From Paracoccus seriniphilus (GTDB lineage: Bacteria > Pseudomonadota > Alphaproteobacteria > Rhodobacterales > Rhodobacteraceae), in assembly GCF_028553745.1 (NCBI RefSeq), contig NZ_CP067129.1, positions 2,715,754-2,779,753 of the forward strand: a stretch of DNA of 64,000 nucleotides, written 5' to 3'. The notes under the pieces are model-generated. The model was not told the origin of the DNA and ran no database searches. It saw only the letters and a program-made list of their open reading frames with translations. Each line of letters opens with the position of its first letter. Position 1 is the stretch's first letter. This document shows, in pieces, positions 29,670-39,778 of the stretch. The position numbers and the translations under genes were made by a program.

Positions 29670-30449
29670 ATGGATCTGGGCATCAAGGGGAAACGAGGGC
29701 TGGTCTGCGCAGCCTCGAAAGGTCTTGGCCGGGGATGTGCCGAAGCCCTGGCCGAAGCCGGGGTCGATCTGGTGATCAACAGCCGCACCGAGGACGACGT
29801 CACCCGAACGGCGCAAGAGATATCCCGAAAATACAATGTCAGCGTGACCCCCGTGGCCGCCGATATCACGACCGATGAAGGGCGCGCCAAGGTTCTGGCT
29901 GCCGCCAGTGGCGTGGACATTCTTGTCACCAATGCGGGCGGTCCGCCGCCGGGCATGTGGACCGACTGGACCCGCGATGATTTCATCAGGGCCATCGATG
30001 CGAACATGCTGTCAGCCATCGCGCTGATGCAGGCTCTGGTTCCCACCATGATGGACAGGGGCTGGGGCCGCGTGGTCAATATCACCTCGCAATCGGTGCG
30101 TTCCCCCATCGCCGTTCTGGGGCTGTCAAATACCGCGCGGGCAGGTCTGACGGGTTTTGTTGCGGGCATGGCGCGTCAGGTTGCCGACAAGGGCGTTTGC
30201 GTGAACAACCTCCTTCCCGGCATTCATGCCACCGACCGGGCAGACAGCCTGGACAGCGCCGTGGCGCAAAAGGAAGGCATCAGCATCGAGCAGGCGCGTC
30301 AGAACCGCATGGCCGCAATCCCCGCCAAGGCCTATGGCCAGCCCGAGGATTTCGGCGCGACCTGCGCCTTTCTGTGCAGCCAGCATGCACGTTTTATCAT
30401 CGGTCAGAATATCCTGCTGGATGGCGGCGCATTGAACGTCACGATCTAG
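29670..30449 (+). CDS. SDR-family protein lacking the usual YxxxK catalytic pair
   Basis: A 259-residue Rossmann-fold protein. The cofactor-binding glycine motif is ASKGLGRG (residues 14-21) and NAGG (88-91) is present; the catalytic-serine region is NITSQSV. Where the family has YxxxK, the sequence reads GLSNTARAGL, so both Tyr and Lys appear to be replaced. The ending FIIGQNILLDGG is standard. Similar LSN-type members exist, so the change is not a random mutation. It would be named 3-oxoacyl-ACP-reductase-like, but the substrate is unknown and classical reductase chemistry is doubtful. Confidence 0.82.
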   Translation: MDLGIKGKRGLVCAASKGLGRGCAEALAEAGVDLVINSRTEDDVTRTAQEISRKYNVSVTPVAADITTDEGRAKVLAAASGVDILVTNAGGPPPGMWTDWTRDDFIRAIDANMLSAIALMQALVPTMMDRGWGRVVNITSQSVRSPIAVLGLSNTARAGLTGFVAGMARQVADKGVCVNNLLPGIHATDRADSLDSAVAQKEGISIEQARQNRMAAIPAKAYGQPEDFGATCAFLCSQHARFIIGQNILLDGGALNVTI

Positions 30450-30466
30450 CGCAAACTTGCGACCCG

Positions 30467-30490
30467 CGCCTGCCCCTGCTAGGGCAGGCG
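30467..30490 (+). terminator. Hairpin after the SDR gene
   Basis: A perfect 9-bp stem CGCCTGCCC/GGGCAGGCG with a 6-base loop, followed by AAATCTTGG. It separates the SDR gene from the ATPase gene at 30519. A T-run is lacking. Confidence 0.5.
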
Positions 30491-30518
30491 AAATCTTGGT
30501 AAATGAAACGGCAAAACT

Positions 30519-31598
30519 GTGACCACTTCGCCGCGATTGCAGGTTCGGAACCTGATCCGCGCCTTTGATGGCCAACGGGTCGTCAACGACGTTTCATTCA
30601 CCGTCTCACCCGGTGAAGTCGCCTGTCTGCTGGGACCTTCCGGCTGTGGGAAATCGACGACCCTGCGCATCATTGCGGGCGTGGACATGCAGGACAGCGG
30701 CAGCATTCATGTCGATGGCAAGCTGGTCTGTGACACGGTCTACCGGGTTCCCCCGGAACGTCGCGCCATCGGCCTGATGTTCCAGGATTTCGCGCTGTTT
30801 CCGCATCTGCCGGTCTCCGAGAATGTCGCCTTTGGCCTGAAAGGCGGCTATCGGGCCAATCGCGAACGTGTCGGTGCCTTGCTGGAGCGGGTGCATATGT
30901 CGCGCCATGTCGACAGCTATCCCCATGAATTGTCCGGCGGCGAACAGCAGCGCGTCGCCCTGGCCCGCGCGCTTGCGCCGCAACCGCGCGTGCTGTTGAT
31001 GGATGAACCCTTCAGCGGACTTGATGAACGGCTGCGCGACGGAATCCGCGACGACACGCTTGCCCTGTTGAAGGATGAAGGAACGGCAGTTCTGCTGGTC
31101 ACCCACGAACCGCATGAAGCAATGCGGATGGCGGACCAGATCCTGTTGATGCGCAACGGGTCGATTGTCCAGCAAGGCGCACCCTACAATCTCTACAATG
31201 CACCGGTTGACCGCATGGCGGCGGCGTTTTTCAGCGATATCAACGTTCTGACCGGGCGCGTGCAGGGCGCATTGACGCAAACCCCATTCGGGCAATTCCT
31301 GACTCCGGGTGTCCCCGATGGCAGCGAGGTCGAAATCGTCATCCGCCCGCAGCATCTGAAGATCGATTTCGATCGTGGCGGACATGGCCCGGCCCCCACG
31401 CGCGAGAACGGCACTGCCGCCCTGGCCCGCGTCACCCGCGCGCGTTACCTGGGCCGCGAATCGCTTGTCGAATTCACCACGGAAGCCGGAGCGATCGCCT
31501 TGACGGCCACGGTCCCCGGCGTTTTCCTGCCTCCGCCGTCGACGCCGATGTGGCTGATGCTGCGTCGCGACAGGGTCTTTGTGTTCCCCAAGAACTGA
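30519..31598 (+). CDS. Orphan ABC transporter ATP-binding protein (FbpC/PotA-like)
   Basis: A 359-residue ATPase with a start at GTG 30519. Walker [11 protein letters not shown]-loop FQDFALFPHL, signature LSGGEQQRVALARAL, Walker B LLMDEPFSGLDE and H-loop THEPHEA are intact. A C-terminal TOBE-like domain (about 240-359) contains EIVIRPQHLKIDF. The type fits iron(III), thiamine or polyamine importers. No permease or binding protein lies next to it, so the substrate cannot be assigned. It might serve a transporter encoded elsewhere. Confidence 0.85.
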   Translation: MTTSPRLQVRNLIRAFDGQRVVNDVSFTVSPGEVACLLGPSGCGKSTTLRIIAGVDMQDSGSIHVDGKLVCDTVYRVPPERRAIGLMFQDFALFPHLPVSENVAFGLKGGYRANRERVGALLERVHMSRHVDSYPHELSGGEQQRVALARALAPQPRVLLMDEPFSGLDERLRDGIRDDTLALLKDEGTAVLLVTHEPHEAMRMADQILLMRNGSIVQQGAPYNLYNAPVDRMAAAFFSDINVLTGRVQGALTQTPFGQFLTPGVPDGSEVEIVIRPQHLKIDFDRGGHGPAPTRENGTAALARVTRARYLGRESLVEFTTEAGAIALTATVPGVFLPPPSTPMWLMLRRDRVFVFPKN

Positions 31599-31694
31599 AG
31601 CCGCGGCCCATCATGCAAGGATCAGAGACGACGGTTTCGGCACGATTTGCGACAAAATGCTTGCCTCGCGCGCGGGCTGCGGCTAGCAGTCGGA

Positions 31695-31866
31695 AATGAA
31701 ATTCGGGAGAAGCCGGCAGGAATGCCGGTGCCGAAGGAGCAGCCGCCCCGGCGAACTCTCAGGCAAAAGGACCGTTTTTCACAAGAACTCTGGAGAGTGG
31801 CCGCAAGGCCCGCCGAAGGGATAACGATCTCAGGCGCCCGTCATGGGCACGGACAGAGGGGGCATC
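31695..31866 (+). ncRNA. Tandem glycine riboswitch (two aptamers)
   Basis: First aptamer about 31700-31778: GGGAGA, a GCCGGCA/TGCCGGT stem, GCCGAAGGAGC, and the closing CTCTCAGGCAAAAGGACCG part. Second aptamer about 31784-31866: CTCTGGAGAGTGG, CGCCGAAGGGAT, ATCTCAGGC and GGACAGAGGGG. Both copies keep the CTCAGGC core. It stands about 60 bases before gcvT and should switch the glycine cleavage operon on when glycine is high. Confidence 0.95.
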
Positions 31867-31929
31867 GGAACGCGGGCGCTTCCCGCAATCACGGTGCCGG
31901 TCCGTCCGGCGAGGACCTGAGGAGGCCAT

Positions 31930-33054
31930 ATGGCCCAGACATTACGCCAAACCGGTTTACATGACCTGCATGTCGCCCAGGGAGCCCGCATGGTTCCCTT
32001 TGCCGGATGGGAGATGCCCGTCCAATATCCGATGGGGGTCATGGCCGAACATCTTCACACACGCGAAAAGGCCGGACTGTTCGATGTCAGCCATATGGGA
32101 CAGGTGCTGGTGCATCCGCAAAGCGGCAATCTGGCCGATGCGGCGCTGGCGCTGGAAGGCGTGATCGCTGCCGACATCCTTTCTTTGCCCGAGGGACGCC
32201 AGCGCTATGGGCTGTTCACCAATGACGCGGGCGGCATTCTGGATGACCTGATGTTTGCCAATCGCGGCGATCATTATCTGCTGGTGGTCAACGCAGCCTG
32301 TGCCGATCAGGATATCGCCATCCTGCAGGCAGTGCCGGGGGTCGAGATCACAGCGGTCACTGATCGCGGCCTGCTGGCCCTGCAGGGCCCCTTGGCGGTT
32401 GAGGTTCTGTCCCGCCTTGTCCCCGAGGTCGCAGAGATGCGCTTCATGGACAGCCGGGCCCTGACCTGGAATCATGCGGAACTGTGGATTTCTCGTTCTG
32501 GCTATACGGGCGAGGACGGGTTCGAGATTTCCATCCCCGATGCCCTGTTGGTCGAATTTGCCCAAGCCCTGCTGTCCTGTGCCGAAGTTGCACTGATCGG
32601 GCTGGGGGCGCGCGACAGCCTGCGGCTGGAGGCGGGGATGCCGCTTTACGGGCATGACATGGACGCGACCGTATCGCCGGCCGCTGCGGGTCTGGGCTGG
32701 GCAGTTTCCAAGGCCCGCCGCACCGGTGGCAGCCGCGAAGGTGGATTTCCAGGCGCGAGCGTGGTTCTGCCGGAACTTGCGACAGGCGCCGAGACGGTCC
32801 GGCGCGGATTGCGCCCGCAAGGTCGCGCTCCGATCCGTGAAGGCGTCGAGATATTTGCCCTGCCCGAAGGTGGCACGCCGATTGGAAGCGTCAGTTCAGG
32901 TGGATTCGGGCCCTCGATCGGCGGACCGGTCGCGATGGCGCGCATTCCCGCCGAGATCGAGGAAGGCGCCACGCTTTACGCCGAGCTGCGCGGCAAGCGT
33001 CTGCCCGTCACTGTCACCCCACTGCCCTTCATCACCCCAAGCTACAAACGCTGA
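31930..33054 (+). CDS. gcvT: Aminomethyltransferase, glycine cleavage T protein
   Basis: A 374-residue tetrahydrofolate-dependent enzyme that releases ammonia from the aminomethyl-lipoyl H protein and makes methylene-THF. The N-terminal region [12 protein letters not shown] is typical; [11 protein letters not shown] and [19 protein letters not shown] carry folate- and substrate-contacting residues. AGGAGG precedes the ATG. It is the first gene of gcvTHP, downstream of the glycine riboswitch. Confidence 0.97.
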   Translation: MAQTLRQTGLHDLHVAQGARMVPFAGWEMPVQYPMGVMAEHLHTREKAGLFDVSHMGQVLVHPQSGNLADAALALEGVIAADILSLPEGRQRYGLFTNDAGGILDDLMFANRGDHYLLVVNAACADQDIAILQAVPGVEITAVTDRGLLALQGPLAVEVLSRLVPEVAEMRFMDSRALTWNHAELWISRSGYTGEDGFEISIPDALLVEFAQALLSCAEVALIGLGARDSLRLEAGMPLYGHDMDATVSPAAAGLGWAVSKARRTGGSREGGFPGASVVLPELATGAETVRRGLRPQGRAPIREGVEIFALPEGGTPIGSVSSGGFGPSIGGPVAMARIPAEIEEGATLYAELRGKRLPVTVTPLPFITPSYKR

Positions 33055-33065
33055 GGAGCCGACCC

Positions 33066-33425
33066 ATGCTGAAATATACCGCCGAACACGAATGGTTGCG
33101 CGCTGAAGGCGACGAGATCGTCGTCGGAATCACCAAACATGCCAGCGAACAGCTGGGTGATGTGGTGTTCATCGAATTGCCGGAAGAAGGCCGCGAGGTC
33201 GAAGCCAATGAAGAGATCGTGGTGATCGAATCGGTCAAGGCTGCCTCGGATATCACTGCACCGGTGGCTGGCGTCATCACCACCGTGAATGGCGATCTGG
33301 CCGACAATCCCGGCGATGTGAATGAAGACCCGATGAAGGCCTGGTTCTTTCGCATGAAGCCCGCCAGCATGGATGCGCTGGAGGAATTCATGGATGAAGC
33401 TGCCTATGCCGAGTTGATTGGCTGA
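33066..33425 (+). CDS. gcvH: Glycine cleavage system H protein
   Basis: A 119-residue lipoyl carrier. The lipoylation site is K58 in [11 protein letters not shown]. The start [13 protein letters not shown] is typical of the family. The lipoyl arm carries the aminomethyl group between GcvP and GcvT. It lies 11 bases after gcvT with GAGGAG before its ATG. Confidence 0.98.
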   Translation: MLKYTAEHEWLRAEGDEIVVGITKHASEQLGDVVFIELPEEGREVEANEEIVVIESVKAASDITAPVAGVITTVNGDLADNPGDVNEDPMKAWFFRMKPASMDALEEFMDEAAYAELIG

Positions 33426-33434
33426 GGCCGGATA

Positions 33435-33453
33435 CGGGGGCCGATGGCCCCCG
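33435..33453 (+). other. Perfect hairpin between gcvH and gcvP
   Basis: CGGGGGCC and GGCCCCCG form an 8-bp stem with a 3-base loop, followed by GTTTGGGTATTTGG. It may end part of the transcripts or protect the gcvTH mRNA. A second short stem, GGGGC/GCCCC (33479-33483 with 33490-33494), stands between the AAGAAGG ribosome site and the gcvP ATG and would shorten their distance. Confidence 0.5.
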
Positions 33454-33495
33454 GTTTGGGTATTTGGACAAAGAAGAAGGGGCCGTTCCGCCCCG

Positions 33496-36345
33496 ATGGA
33501 TACGCGCATGACCCGTTGGACGCCGAGCGACTATAACCCCGATGATTTCGCCAACCGTCGCCATATCGGCCCCTCGCCCGACGAGATGGCCGAGATGCTG
33601 AAGGCGGTCGGGGCGGATAGCCTTGATGCCCTGATCGAACAGACCATTCCGGTGGAGATCCGGCAGGCTGACCGCCTGGACTGGCCCGCCCTGTCCGAAG
33701 CTGCCCTGTTGGCCCGGATGCAGGAGGTCGCCCGCAAGAACCGCGTGATGACCAGCCTGATCGGGCAGGGCTATTACGGCACGGTGACCCCGCCGGCAAT
33801 CCAGCGCAACATTCTGGAAAACCCGGCCTGGTACACGGCCTATACCCCTTATCAGCCCGAAATCGCGCAGGGCCGGCTGGAAGCATTGCTGAACTTTCAG
33901 ACCATGGTTGCAGATCTGACAGGACTGCCGATTGCCAATGCCTCACTGCTGGATGAGGCGACAGCGGCCGCCGAGGCGATGGCCATGGCGCGCCGCCAGT
34001 CCAAGTCGAAGGCCGAGGCATTCTTCGTCGCCCATGACCTGCATCCGCAAACCATCAGCGTGATCGAGACACGGGCCGCGCCCTTGGGGATTCGCATTGT
34101 CAGCGGTTCGGTCGATGACCTGAACCCTGAAGAGGTCTTTGGCGCGATCTTCCAGTATCCGGGCACCTATGGGCATATCCGTGACCTGACACCCGAGATC
34201 GAGGCCCTGCATGCGCAGAAGGCGCTGGCCATTGTCGCCACAGATCTGCTGGCGCTGTGCCTGCTGAAGGAGCCCGGGGCGATGGGGGCCGATATTGCGG
34301 TGGGTTCGGCACAGCGATTTGGCGTGCCCATGGGTTATGGAGGACCGCATGCAGCCTTCATGTCCTGCACCGATGGCCTGAAGCGCGCCATGCCGGGCCG
34401 GATTGTCGGCGTCAGTGTCGATTCCGCCGGCAACAAGGCCTATCGGCTGTCGTTGCAGACGCGCGAACAACATATTCGCCGCGAAAAGGCGACCAGCAAT
34501 GTCTGCACGGCGCAGGCACTTCTGGCGGTGATGGCGTCTTTCTATGCCGTCTTCCACGGACCTGTGGGGCTGCGGGCGATCGCGCAGCGCGTGCATCTGA
34601 ACGCGGTGACCGTGGCCAATGCACTGCGCGCCGCCGGAGCCGAGGTTGCGCCCGAAGCATTTTTTGACACGGTGACGGTGAAGGTCGGCGTCGGCCAGCG
34701 TGGCATTCTTGCGGCCGCGCGTCATCGCGGGTTGAACCTGCGCAGCGTCGGACGCGACCGTGTCGGAATCAGCGTTGACGAAACGACTGACGCCACCGTC
34801 ATTTCGCGTCTTCTGGACGCCTTCGGAATCGAAGACGCGACCGGTCAGGCCGAGGCCCCCGCAATCCCCGAAGATTTGTTGCGCGACAGCGATTACCTGA
34901 CCCATCCGGTCTTTCACATGAACCGCGCCGAATCCGAGATGATGCGCTATATGCGCCGTCTGTCGGATCGGGATCTGGCGCTGGATCGCGCAATGATCCC
35001 GCTGGGATCCTGCACCATGAAGCTGAACGCGGCCGCCGAGATGATGCCGATCACCTGGCCCGAATTCAGTGCCTTGCATCCTTTTGCTCCGGCAGATCAG
35101 GCTGCGGGCTATCACGAGGCGATCTCGGATCTGACCGAAAAGCTATGTCAGATCACGGGTTATGATGCCTTTTCCATGCAGCCCAACAGCGGCGCACAGG
35201 GCGAATATGCCGGGCTGCTGACGATCAAGGCCTATCACCGCGCCAAGGGCGACGATCAGCGCGACATCTGCCTGATCCCGGTTTCGGCCCATGGCACCAA
35301 CCCGGCTAGCGCGCAAATGTGCGGCATGAAGGTCGTGGTCGTGAAATCGGCGCCCAATGGCGATATCGATCTGGAAGATTTCGCGGACAAGGCTGCTGCT
35401 GCGGGCGATCGATTGGCGGCGGTGATGATCACCTATCCAAGCACCCATGGCGTATTCGAGGATACCGTGCGCCGGGTCTGTCAGATCACTCATGAGCATG
35501 GCGGGCAGGTCTATATCGACGGTGCCAATATGAACGCGCTGGTCGGTCTGGTTAAGCCCGGAGAGATCGGCGGCGATGTCAGTCACCTGAACCTGCACAA
35601 GACATTTGCCATTCCCCATGGCGGTGGTGGACCGGGCATGGGGCCGATCGGGGTGAAATCCCATCTGGCGCCCTTCCTGCCAGGCGATCCCCGCGGCGGC
35701 GAAGGCGCGGTCAGCGCCGCCCCCTATGGCAGCGCGTCGATCCTGCTGATCTCATGGGCCTATTGCCTGATGATGGGGGGCGATGGGCTGACGCAGGCGA
35801 CCCGTGTGGCGATCCTGAATGCGAATTACATCGCCAGCCGATTGTCGGGTGCCTATCCGATCCTGTTCATGGGCAACCGCGGACGCGTGGCACATGAATG
35901 CATCATCGACACCCGCCCCTTCGCGGAACATGGGGTCACTGTGGATGACATCGCCAAGCGGCTGGTCGACAACGGCTTCCACGCGCCGACCATGAGCTGG
36001 CCGGTTGCCGGAACACTGATGGTCGAACCGACTGAATCGGAAACCAAGGCCGAGATTGATCGCTTCGTGAGCGCACTTCTGGCGATTCGCGAAGAAATCA
36101 CCGATATCGCCGAAGGGCGTATCGCGGTCGAAGAAAGCCCGCTGCGCCGCGCCCCCCATACGGTCGAGGATCTGGTCGCGAAATGGGACCGGCCCTATTC
36201 ACGCGAGCAAGGCTGTTTTCCGGCAGGCGCGTTCCGGGTGGATAAATACTGGCCGCCCGTTGGGCGCGTCGATAATGCTTATGGCGACAGGAACCTGATC
36301 TGCACCTGCCCGCCTCTGGAAAGCTATTCCGACGCGGCAGAGTAG
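33496..36345 (+). CDS. gcvP: Glycine dehydrogenase (decarboxylating), P protein
   Basis: A 949-residue single-chain P protein, normal length for the fused form. It decarboxylates glycine with PLP and loads the aminomethyl group on GcvH. The start region [19 protein letters not shown] is typical, and PLP lysine K702 lies in [19 protein letters not shown] chose the ATG at 33496; another in-frame ATG at 33508 is possible, and a longer frame to 33418 would overlap gcvH and is unlikely. It completes gcvTHP; the L protein is not here. Confidence 0.96.
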   Translation: MDTRMTRWTPSDYNPDDFANRRHIGPSPDEMAEMLKAVGADSLDALIEQTIPVEIRQADRLDWPALSEAALLARMQEVARKNRVMTSLIGQGYYGTVTPPAIQRNILENPAWYTAYTPYQPEIAQGRLEALLNFQTMVADLTGLPIANASLLDEATAAAEAMAMARRQSKSKAEAFFVAHDLHPQTISVIETRAAPLGIRIVSGSVDDLNPEEVFGAIFQYPGTYGHIRDLTPEIEALHAQKALAIVATDLLALCLLKEPGAMGADIAVGSAQRFGVPMGYGGPHAAFMSCTDGLKRAMPGRIVGVSVDSAGNKAYRLSLQTREQHIRREKATSNVCTAQALLAVMASFYAVFHGPVGLRAIAQRVHLNAVTVANALRAAGAEVAPEAFFDTVTVKVGVGQRGILAAARHRGLNLRSVGRDRVGISVDETTDATVISRLLDAFGIEDATGQAEAPAIPEDLLRDSDYLTHPVFHMNRAESEMMRYMRRLSDRDLALDRAMIPLGSCTMKLNAAAEMMPITWPEFSALHPFAPADQAAGYHEAISDLTEKLCQITGYDAFSMQPNSGAQGEYAGLLTIKAYHRAKGDDQRDICLIPVSAHGTNPASAQMCGMKVVVVKSAPNGDIDLEDFADKAAAAGDRLAAVMITYPSTHGVFEDTVRRVCQITHEHGGQVYIDGANMNALVGLVKPGEIGGDVSHLNLHKTFAIPHGGGGPGMGPIGVKSHLAPFLPGDPRGGEGAVSAAPYGSASILLISWAYCLMMGGDGLTQATRVAILNANYIASRLSGAYPILFMGNRGRVAHECIIDTRPFAEHGVTVDDIAKRLVDNGFHAPTMSWPVAGTLMVEPTESETKAEIDRFVSALLAIREEITDIAEGRIAVEESPLRRAPHTVEDLVAKWDRPYSREQGCFPAGAFRVDKYWPPVGRVDNAYGDRNLICTCPPLESYSDAAE

Positions 36346-36366
36346 ATCACAACGCAAAGAGGCAAG

Positions 36367-36804
36367 ATGTCCTTCAGAAAACTGATCTGCCTTTCATGCG
36401 GTCAGGCGAACCGCGTCGATGAAGACCGGCTGACCGCCGACCCCAAATGCGGGGTCTGCGGGGCCGGGCTGCTGACGGCGAAACCACAATCGATAGACGT
36501 TGCGATCCTGGCCAAGGCGGCAGGCTTTGACCAGGTGCCGCTGCTGGTGGATTTCTGGGCGCCATGGTGTGGTCCCTGCCGTGTCATGGCCCCCGAATTC
36601 CAGAAGGCCGCGGCGGCGCTGAAGGGCCGCGTCAGGCTGGCCAAGCTGGACACGCAGGCGAATCCTTCGGCCACCGGACGATGGAATATCCGTGGCATCC
36701 CCACCTTGGTGCTGTTTCAGAACCAGCGCGAGATCGGCCGGCTGGCGGGCGCGCGCAAATCAGCCGAGGTGATCCGCTTTGCGCAGCAGGCACGGAAGAG
36801 CTAG
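36367..36804 (+). CDS. trxC: Thioredoxin 2 (TrxC)
   Basis: A 145-residue thioredoxin. The N-terminal extension holds a zinc site from C8, C11, C28 and C31, the feature of TrxC; the redox site WCGPC is at 67-71, with the cis-Pro in RGIPTLVLF. It reduces disulfides in the cytosol and in other bacteria is induced by oxidative stress. It starts 21 bases after gcvP with AAGAGG before the ATG, so it may be co-transcribed. Its TAG overlaps the stop of the opposite gene by two to three bases. Confidence 0.95.
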   Translation: MSFRKLICLSCGQANRVDEDRLTADPKCGVCGAGLLTAKPQSIDVAILAKAAGFDQVPLLVDFWAPWCGPCRVMAPEFQKAAAALKGRVRLAKLDTQANPSATGRWNIRGIPTLVLFQNQREIGRLAGARKSAEVIRFAQQARKS

Positions 36805-37853
36805 TCGAACAGGTCCAGCGTCGCGAACAATTCGTCGCGATCAAGGTAAAATTCGCTGTCGCTGCCCTCGGCGACAATCAGGCCGAAACGTTGCCCCAGC
36901 CGGTCGCTTTGCTGCTTGAGCGTGGCGGCAACGCGCTCGGGCGGCTGGATCGGCAGGACCGCCGCGCCTTCGGGTGCAACCGTGATGCCATGGACCAGAT
37001 GGCTGCCCTCGACCCCGACAATGGCGCGGGCAGCACCACAAGCCTCGATCAGTTCATCGACCGTGGCCTCCAGCGGGTCCATGATCAGAAAGCCACGCTC
37101 GCGCGCCAGGCTCTCGGCCAGTTCACGTTCATTGACCAACAGGCGCTGATCCCCGGCATGGCCGCGCAGCAAGAACACGCCCGGCACCGCCCGCGGGCTG
37201 CGCCCGGCCAACAGCTTCTCTCGCAAGGCCACCGCACGCGCCGCCTTTCCACCGTTGTTGGCCAGATCATCGAACAAGGTCAGATCAGAGAAATGAGCGT
37301 CGCCTTCCAGCACCCGTGGCGACATCCCGGCAAGTTCCTCGTAGCGGGCCTGATGGCTGCCGGAGCGCGCGGTGGGCATGGTGGTAACCGGCTGCCCGAA
37401 GGTCGCTGCCAGATCATAGGTGACACAGGCGTCCATCAGCCAACTTCCGAACCAACGATTCGTGGTCCAGCTTTCATAAAGCGTCGCGCTGAGTTCCAAC
37501 CGTGGACGGCGCGCCAGTGACAGGGGGCGGCGCTTCTGGCGCAGATGATGTTCACCGCCCTTGTGATAGAGCACACCATCGATCAGATCGACGCCCTGAA
37601 AACGCCAGGCGCGCGTCGGGCCTTCATGGGTCAGCCCTTCGCGGGTCAGCGCCTCGATCGTGTCCGGCAAGGGCGCAAAAACCGAAGCCCGGATCCGCTC
37701 GACCTGTCCCGGCAATGCCAGGGACGGGCGATATTGCAGGGTCTGGGCGGGGTGAACCTCCCAGCTTTCCTCGGCACCTTCGAAGAAATCGGGCTGCGGC
37801 AGCCGGACAAGACGGCGAAACCGGGCGTTGAAGGGTCTGAACAGGTCTTTCAT
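36801..37853 (-). CDS. Glycosyltransferase family 61 protein (DUF563)
   Basis: A 350-residue protein beginning MKDLFRPFNARF, with GGAG 6 bases before the ATG at 37853. The middle has WTTNRWFGSWLMDACV; the C-terminal half has the GT61-type nucleotide-sugar region FLIMDPLEATVDELI, then ARAIVGVEGSHLVHG. GT61 enzymes add sugars to cell-surface polysaccharides or glycoproteins. There is no membrane segment. The acceptor and sugar cannot be read. A capsule-type permease lies far away at 955, so a link is only a guess. Confidence 0.78.
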   Translation of the reverse strand: MKDLFRPFNARFRRLVRLPQPDFFEGAEESWEVHPAQTLQYRPSLALPGQVERIRASVFAPLPDTIEALTREGLTHEGPTRAWRFQGVDLIDGVLYHKGGEHHLRQKRRPLSLARRPRLELSATLYESWTTNRWFGSWLMDACVTYDLAATFGQPVTTMPTARSGSHQARYEELAGMSPRVLEGDAHFSDLTLFDDLANNGGKAARAVALREKLLAGRSPRAVPGVFLLRGHAGDQRLLVNERELAESLARERGFLIMDPLEATVDELIEACGAARAIVGVEGSHLVHGITVAPEGAAVLPIQPPERVAATLKQQSDRLGQRFGLIVAEGSDSEFYLDRDELFATLDLFD

Positions 37854-38025
37854 GAGGCTCCGCAAGGCTGTTGAAACGGGGGGCTGGTGTTGCCCAAGCT
37901 TTCAGCCATTCCGACCGAGGCGCAATTGCAATTCATGCAAAATGCAGTCGATTTCGGTTGCGATACCGGCAGCGTGACGAAACAGTTGCCCGGTGTTCGT
38001 GTTTTTCCCAGAGACAGGGGGCCAC

Positions 38026-38343
38026 ATGTTGGTTCAGATCGTCAGTATTCAGGTCGTGCCAGGCCACCGAGAGGCCTTTGTCGAAGCCTTTCGGATCAAC
38101 TGGGAGGGCACGCGGAACGAGCCGGGAAACCTGCGCTTTGACCTGCTGGTCGATCCCGAAGATGAAAACAGCTTCACCGTCTACGAGGTCTTTACAGGAC
38201 CAGATGCGCTGAAACTGCACGGCCAGACGGAACACTATCGGCGCTGTATCGAATTGATCACCCCGATCACGACCGGTCAGCGCAGCAAGCGCTATTTCCA
38301 GCCGGTGCTGATCGAGGACACCGCTCCGGCAGGCCGACCCTGA
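38026..38343 (+). CDS. Antibiotic biosynthesis monooxygenase (ABM) domain protein
   Basis: A 105-residue protein with one ABM ferredoxin-like fold: an N-terminal strand MLVQIVSIQVVPGHREAF, then GNLRFDLLVDPED and the FTVYEVFTGPDALKLH segment. This order is typical of LsrG/YgiN-type quinol monooxygenases or isomerases. Such proteins are often dimers and act on small quinones or signalling molecules. The ATG at 38026 follows AGGGGG. There is no operon partner, so its substrate is open. Confidence 0.82.
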   Translation: MLVQIVSIQVVPGHREAFVEAFRINWEGTRNEPGNLRFDLLVDPEDENSFTVYEVFTGPDALKLHGQTEHYRRCIELITPITTGQRSKRYFQPVLIEDTAPAGRP

Positions 38344-38349
38344 CGGCAA

Positions 38350-38372
38350 GGCCGGTGCCGAAGACACCGGCC
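38350..38372. terminator. Hairpin between convergent ABM gene and argC
   Basis: GGCCGGTG and CACCGGCC form an 8-bp stem with a 7-base loop, in the 39-base gap between stops. No T-run is seen on either side. Confidence 0.5.
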
Positions 38373-38382
38373 CGACATGGGG

Positions 38383-39300
38383 TCAAAGCCCTTGGGCCTC
38401 ATCCAGATCCAGCATGATGTTCAGGTTCTGAACCGCTGCGCCCGAGGCCCCCTTGCCCAGGTTGTCCAGGACTGCAAAGACCGTGCCGCAGCCATTGTCA
38501 TCGCTGCCACAGACGCCGATCTGCATCTGGTTGGTGCCATTCAGCGCCGTGGGCACGATCCGCGAACCGACCTGGTCCATGGCGATCATCTGCACGAATT
38601 GCTGTCCCGCGTAGTGATCTGCCAATGCGTCGAACAGGGCCTTCAGACTGCGCTCATCATCCAGATGCAGGGGAATCTGCACCACCATTCCCTGCGCAAA
38701 GCTGCCGACCGAGGGGGAAAACACCGGCTGGGTCGTCAGACCGGCATAGGTCATGATCTCGGGAATATGCTTGTGCGCCTGATTCAGCCCATAGAAGAAA
38801 TGCGCGGGGGCAGAGCCATCCTCGTATTCGGCGATCAGCGCCTTGCCTCCGCCCGTATAGCCGCTGACGGCGTTGATCGAGATCAGTTCGTCATCATCGA
38901 CCAGACCGGCTTCGATCAGCGGTGCCAGCAATGCAATGGCCCCGGTCGCATAGCAGCCCGGATTGCTGACCAGTTGCGCTTCGGAGATATGATCGCGCAT
39001 GTCTGCCGACAATTCGGGGAAACCATAGACCCAATCGTCATCGACCCGATGCGCCGTCGAGGCATCGATCAGCCGGACATCCAGATCCTGCGTCAGCTCG
39101 GCTGCTTCAATGGCGGCGGCATCGGGAAGGCAGAGGATGGCGACATCGGCCTGCGAAAACGCCTCGCGCCGGGCATCGGAATCCTTGCGCCGTTCGGGGG
39201 CGATCTGAATCAGCTTGATATCTTCGCGCGGCGCAAGGCGCTCACGGATCTGCAGACCTGTGGTACCGGCTTCGCCGTCGATGAAGATATTATACGCCAT
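38383..39300 (-). CDS. argC: N-acetyl-gamma-glutamyl-phosphate reductase (short type)
   Basis: A 305-residue enzyme of the shorter ArgC form. It reduces N-acetylglutamyl phosphate with NADPH in arginine synthesis. Cofactor motif [10 protein letters not shown] is at 9-18; catalytic C116 is in SNPGCYATG; the histidine motif is [10 protein letters not shown]. It stands alone here; other arg genes are not in the window. A hairpin separates it from the convergent ABM gene. Confidence 0.96.
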   Translation of the reverse strand: MAYNIFIDGEAGTTGLQIRERLAPREDIKLIQIAPERRKDSDARREAFSQADVAILCLPDAAAIEAAELTQDLDVRLIDASTAHRVDDDWVYGFPELSADMRDHISEAQLVSNPGCYATGAIALLAPLIEAGLVDDDELISINAVSGYTGGGKALIAEYEDGSAPAHFFYGLNQAHKHIPEIMTYAGLTTQPVFSPSVGSFAQGMVVQIPLHLDDERSLKALFDALADHYAGQQFVQMIAMDQVGSRIVPTALNGTNQMQIGVCGSDDNGCGTVFAVLDNLGKGASGAAVQNLNIMLDLDEAQGL

Positions 39301-39369
39301 GATCGGGCCTCCAATGGAACGCCCTGCTTATAGGTCAATCATGGTGCCAAAACAATCTGGCCCGAAGGC

Positions 39370-39699
39370 TCAGATCGAACAGATTTCCGAGCGGGTCAGG
39401 AATCGCTTTTCGCGCCCGTTGTCCAGGCTGAACATCCCGCCGCGACCATCGACAACATCAATGATCAGGTCGGTATGTTTCCAGGTCTCGTACTGGCTGG
39501 CGGAAATATAGAAGGGCATGCCGCCGATCTCGCCAATCTTGACATCGCGATCGCTGACCTTGAAGTCGTCCTGCGGATAGCACATCGGGCTGGAGCCATC
39601 GCAACAGCCGCCCGACTGGTGAAACAGCACCGGACCATGATCCGCGACAATTTCCGCAATCAGCTTCAGCGCGCCCTCGGTGGCGGTGACAGTGCTCAT
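39370..39699 (-). CDS. DUF779 protein, partner of aldehyde dehydrogenase
   Basis: A 109-residue protein starting MSTVTATEGALKLI at the ATG at 39699; an upstream extension would be low-complexity. The Cys-rich motif FHQSGGCCDGSSPMC and the segment VKIGEIGGMPFYISASQYE define DUF779, whose genes regularly follow an AcoD/ExaC-type aldehyde dehydrogenase. The cysteines suggest a metal or redox role, but the function is unknown. It lies 79 bases after the dehydrogenase gene on the same strand. Confidence 0.9.
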   Translation of the reverse strand: MSTVTATEGALKLIAEIVADHGPVLFHQSGGCCDGSSPMCYPQDDFKVSDRDVKIGEIGGMPFYISASQYETWKHTDLIIDVVDGRGGMFSLDNGREKRFLTRSEICSI

Positions 39700-39778
39700 G
39701 GTATCGACCTTTCTTGCCGTTGCTGCGAAATCGCGCATGGCGCGGCCCGCAGGGGGCCGCGCCGCTGGCATGTGCCGA

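Noticed and set aside
33418..33495. Upstream extension of gcvP
   Set aside because: The extra 26 residues are encoded by the gcvH end and the intergenic hairpin and do not look like P protein.
33943..35115. Antisense frame within gcvP
   Set aside because: gcvP is complete and conserved over the whole stretch; no domain in the antisense product.
38377..39333. Frame antisense to argC
   Set aside because: Mirrors argC almost exactly; no start site of quality.
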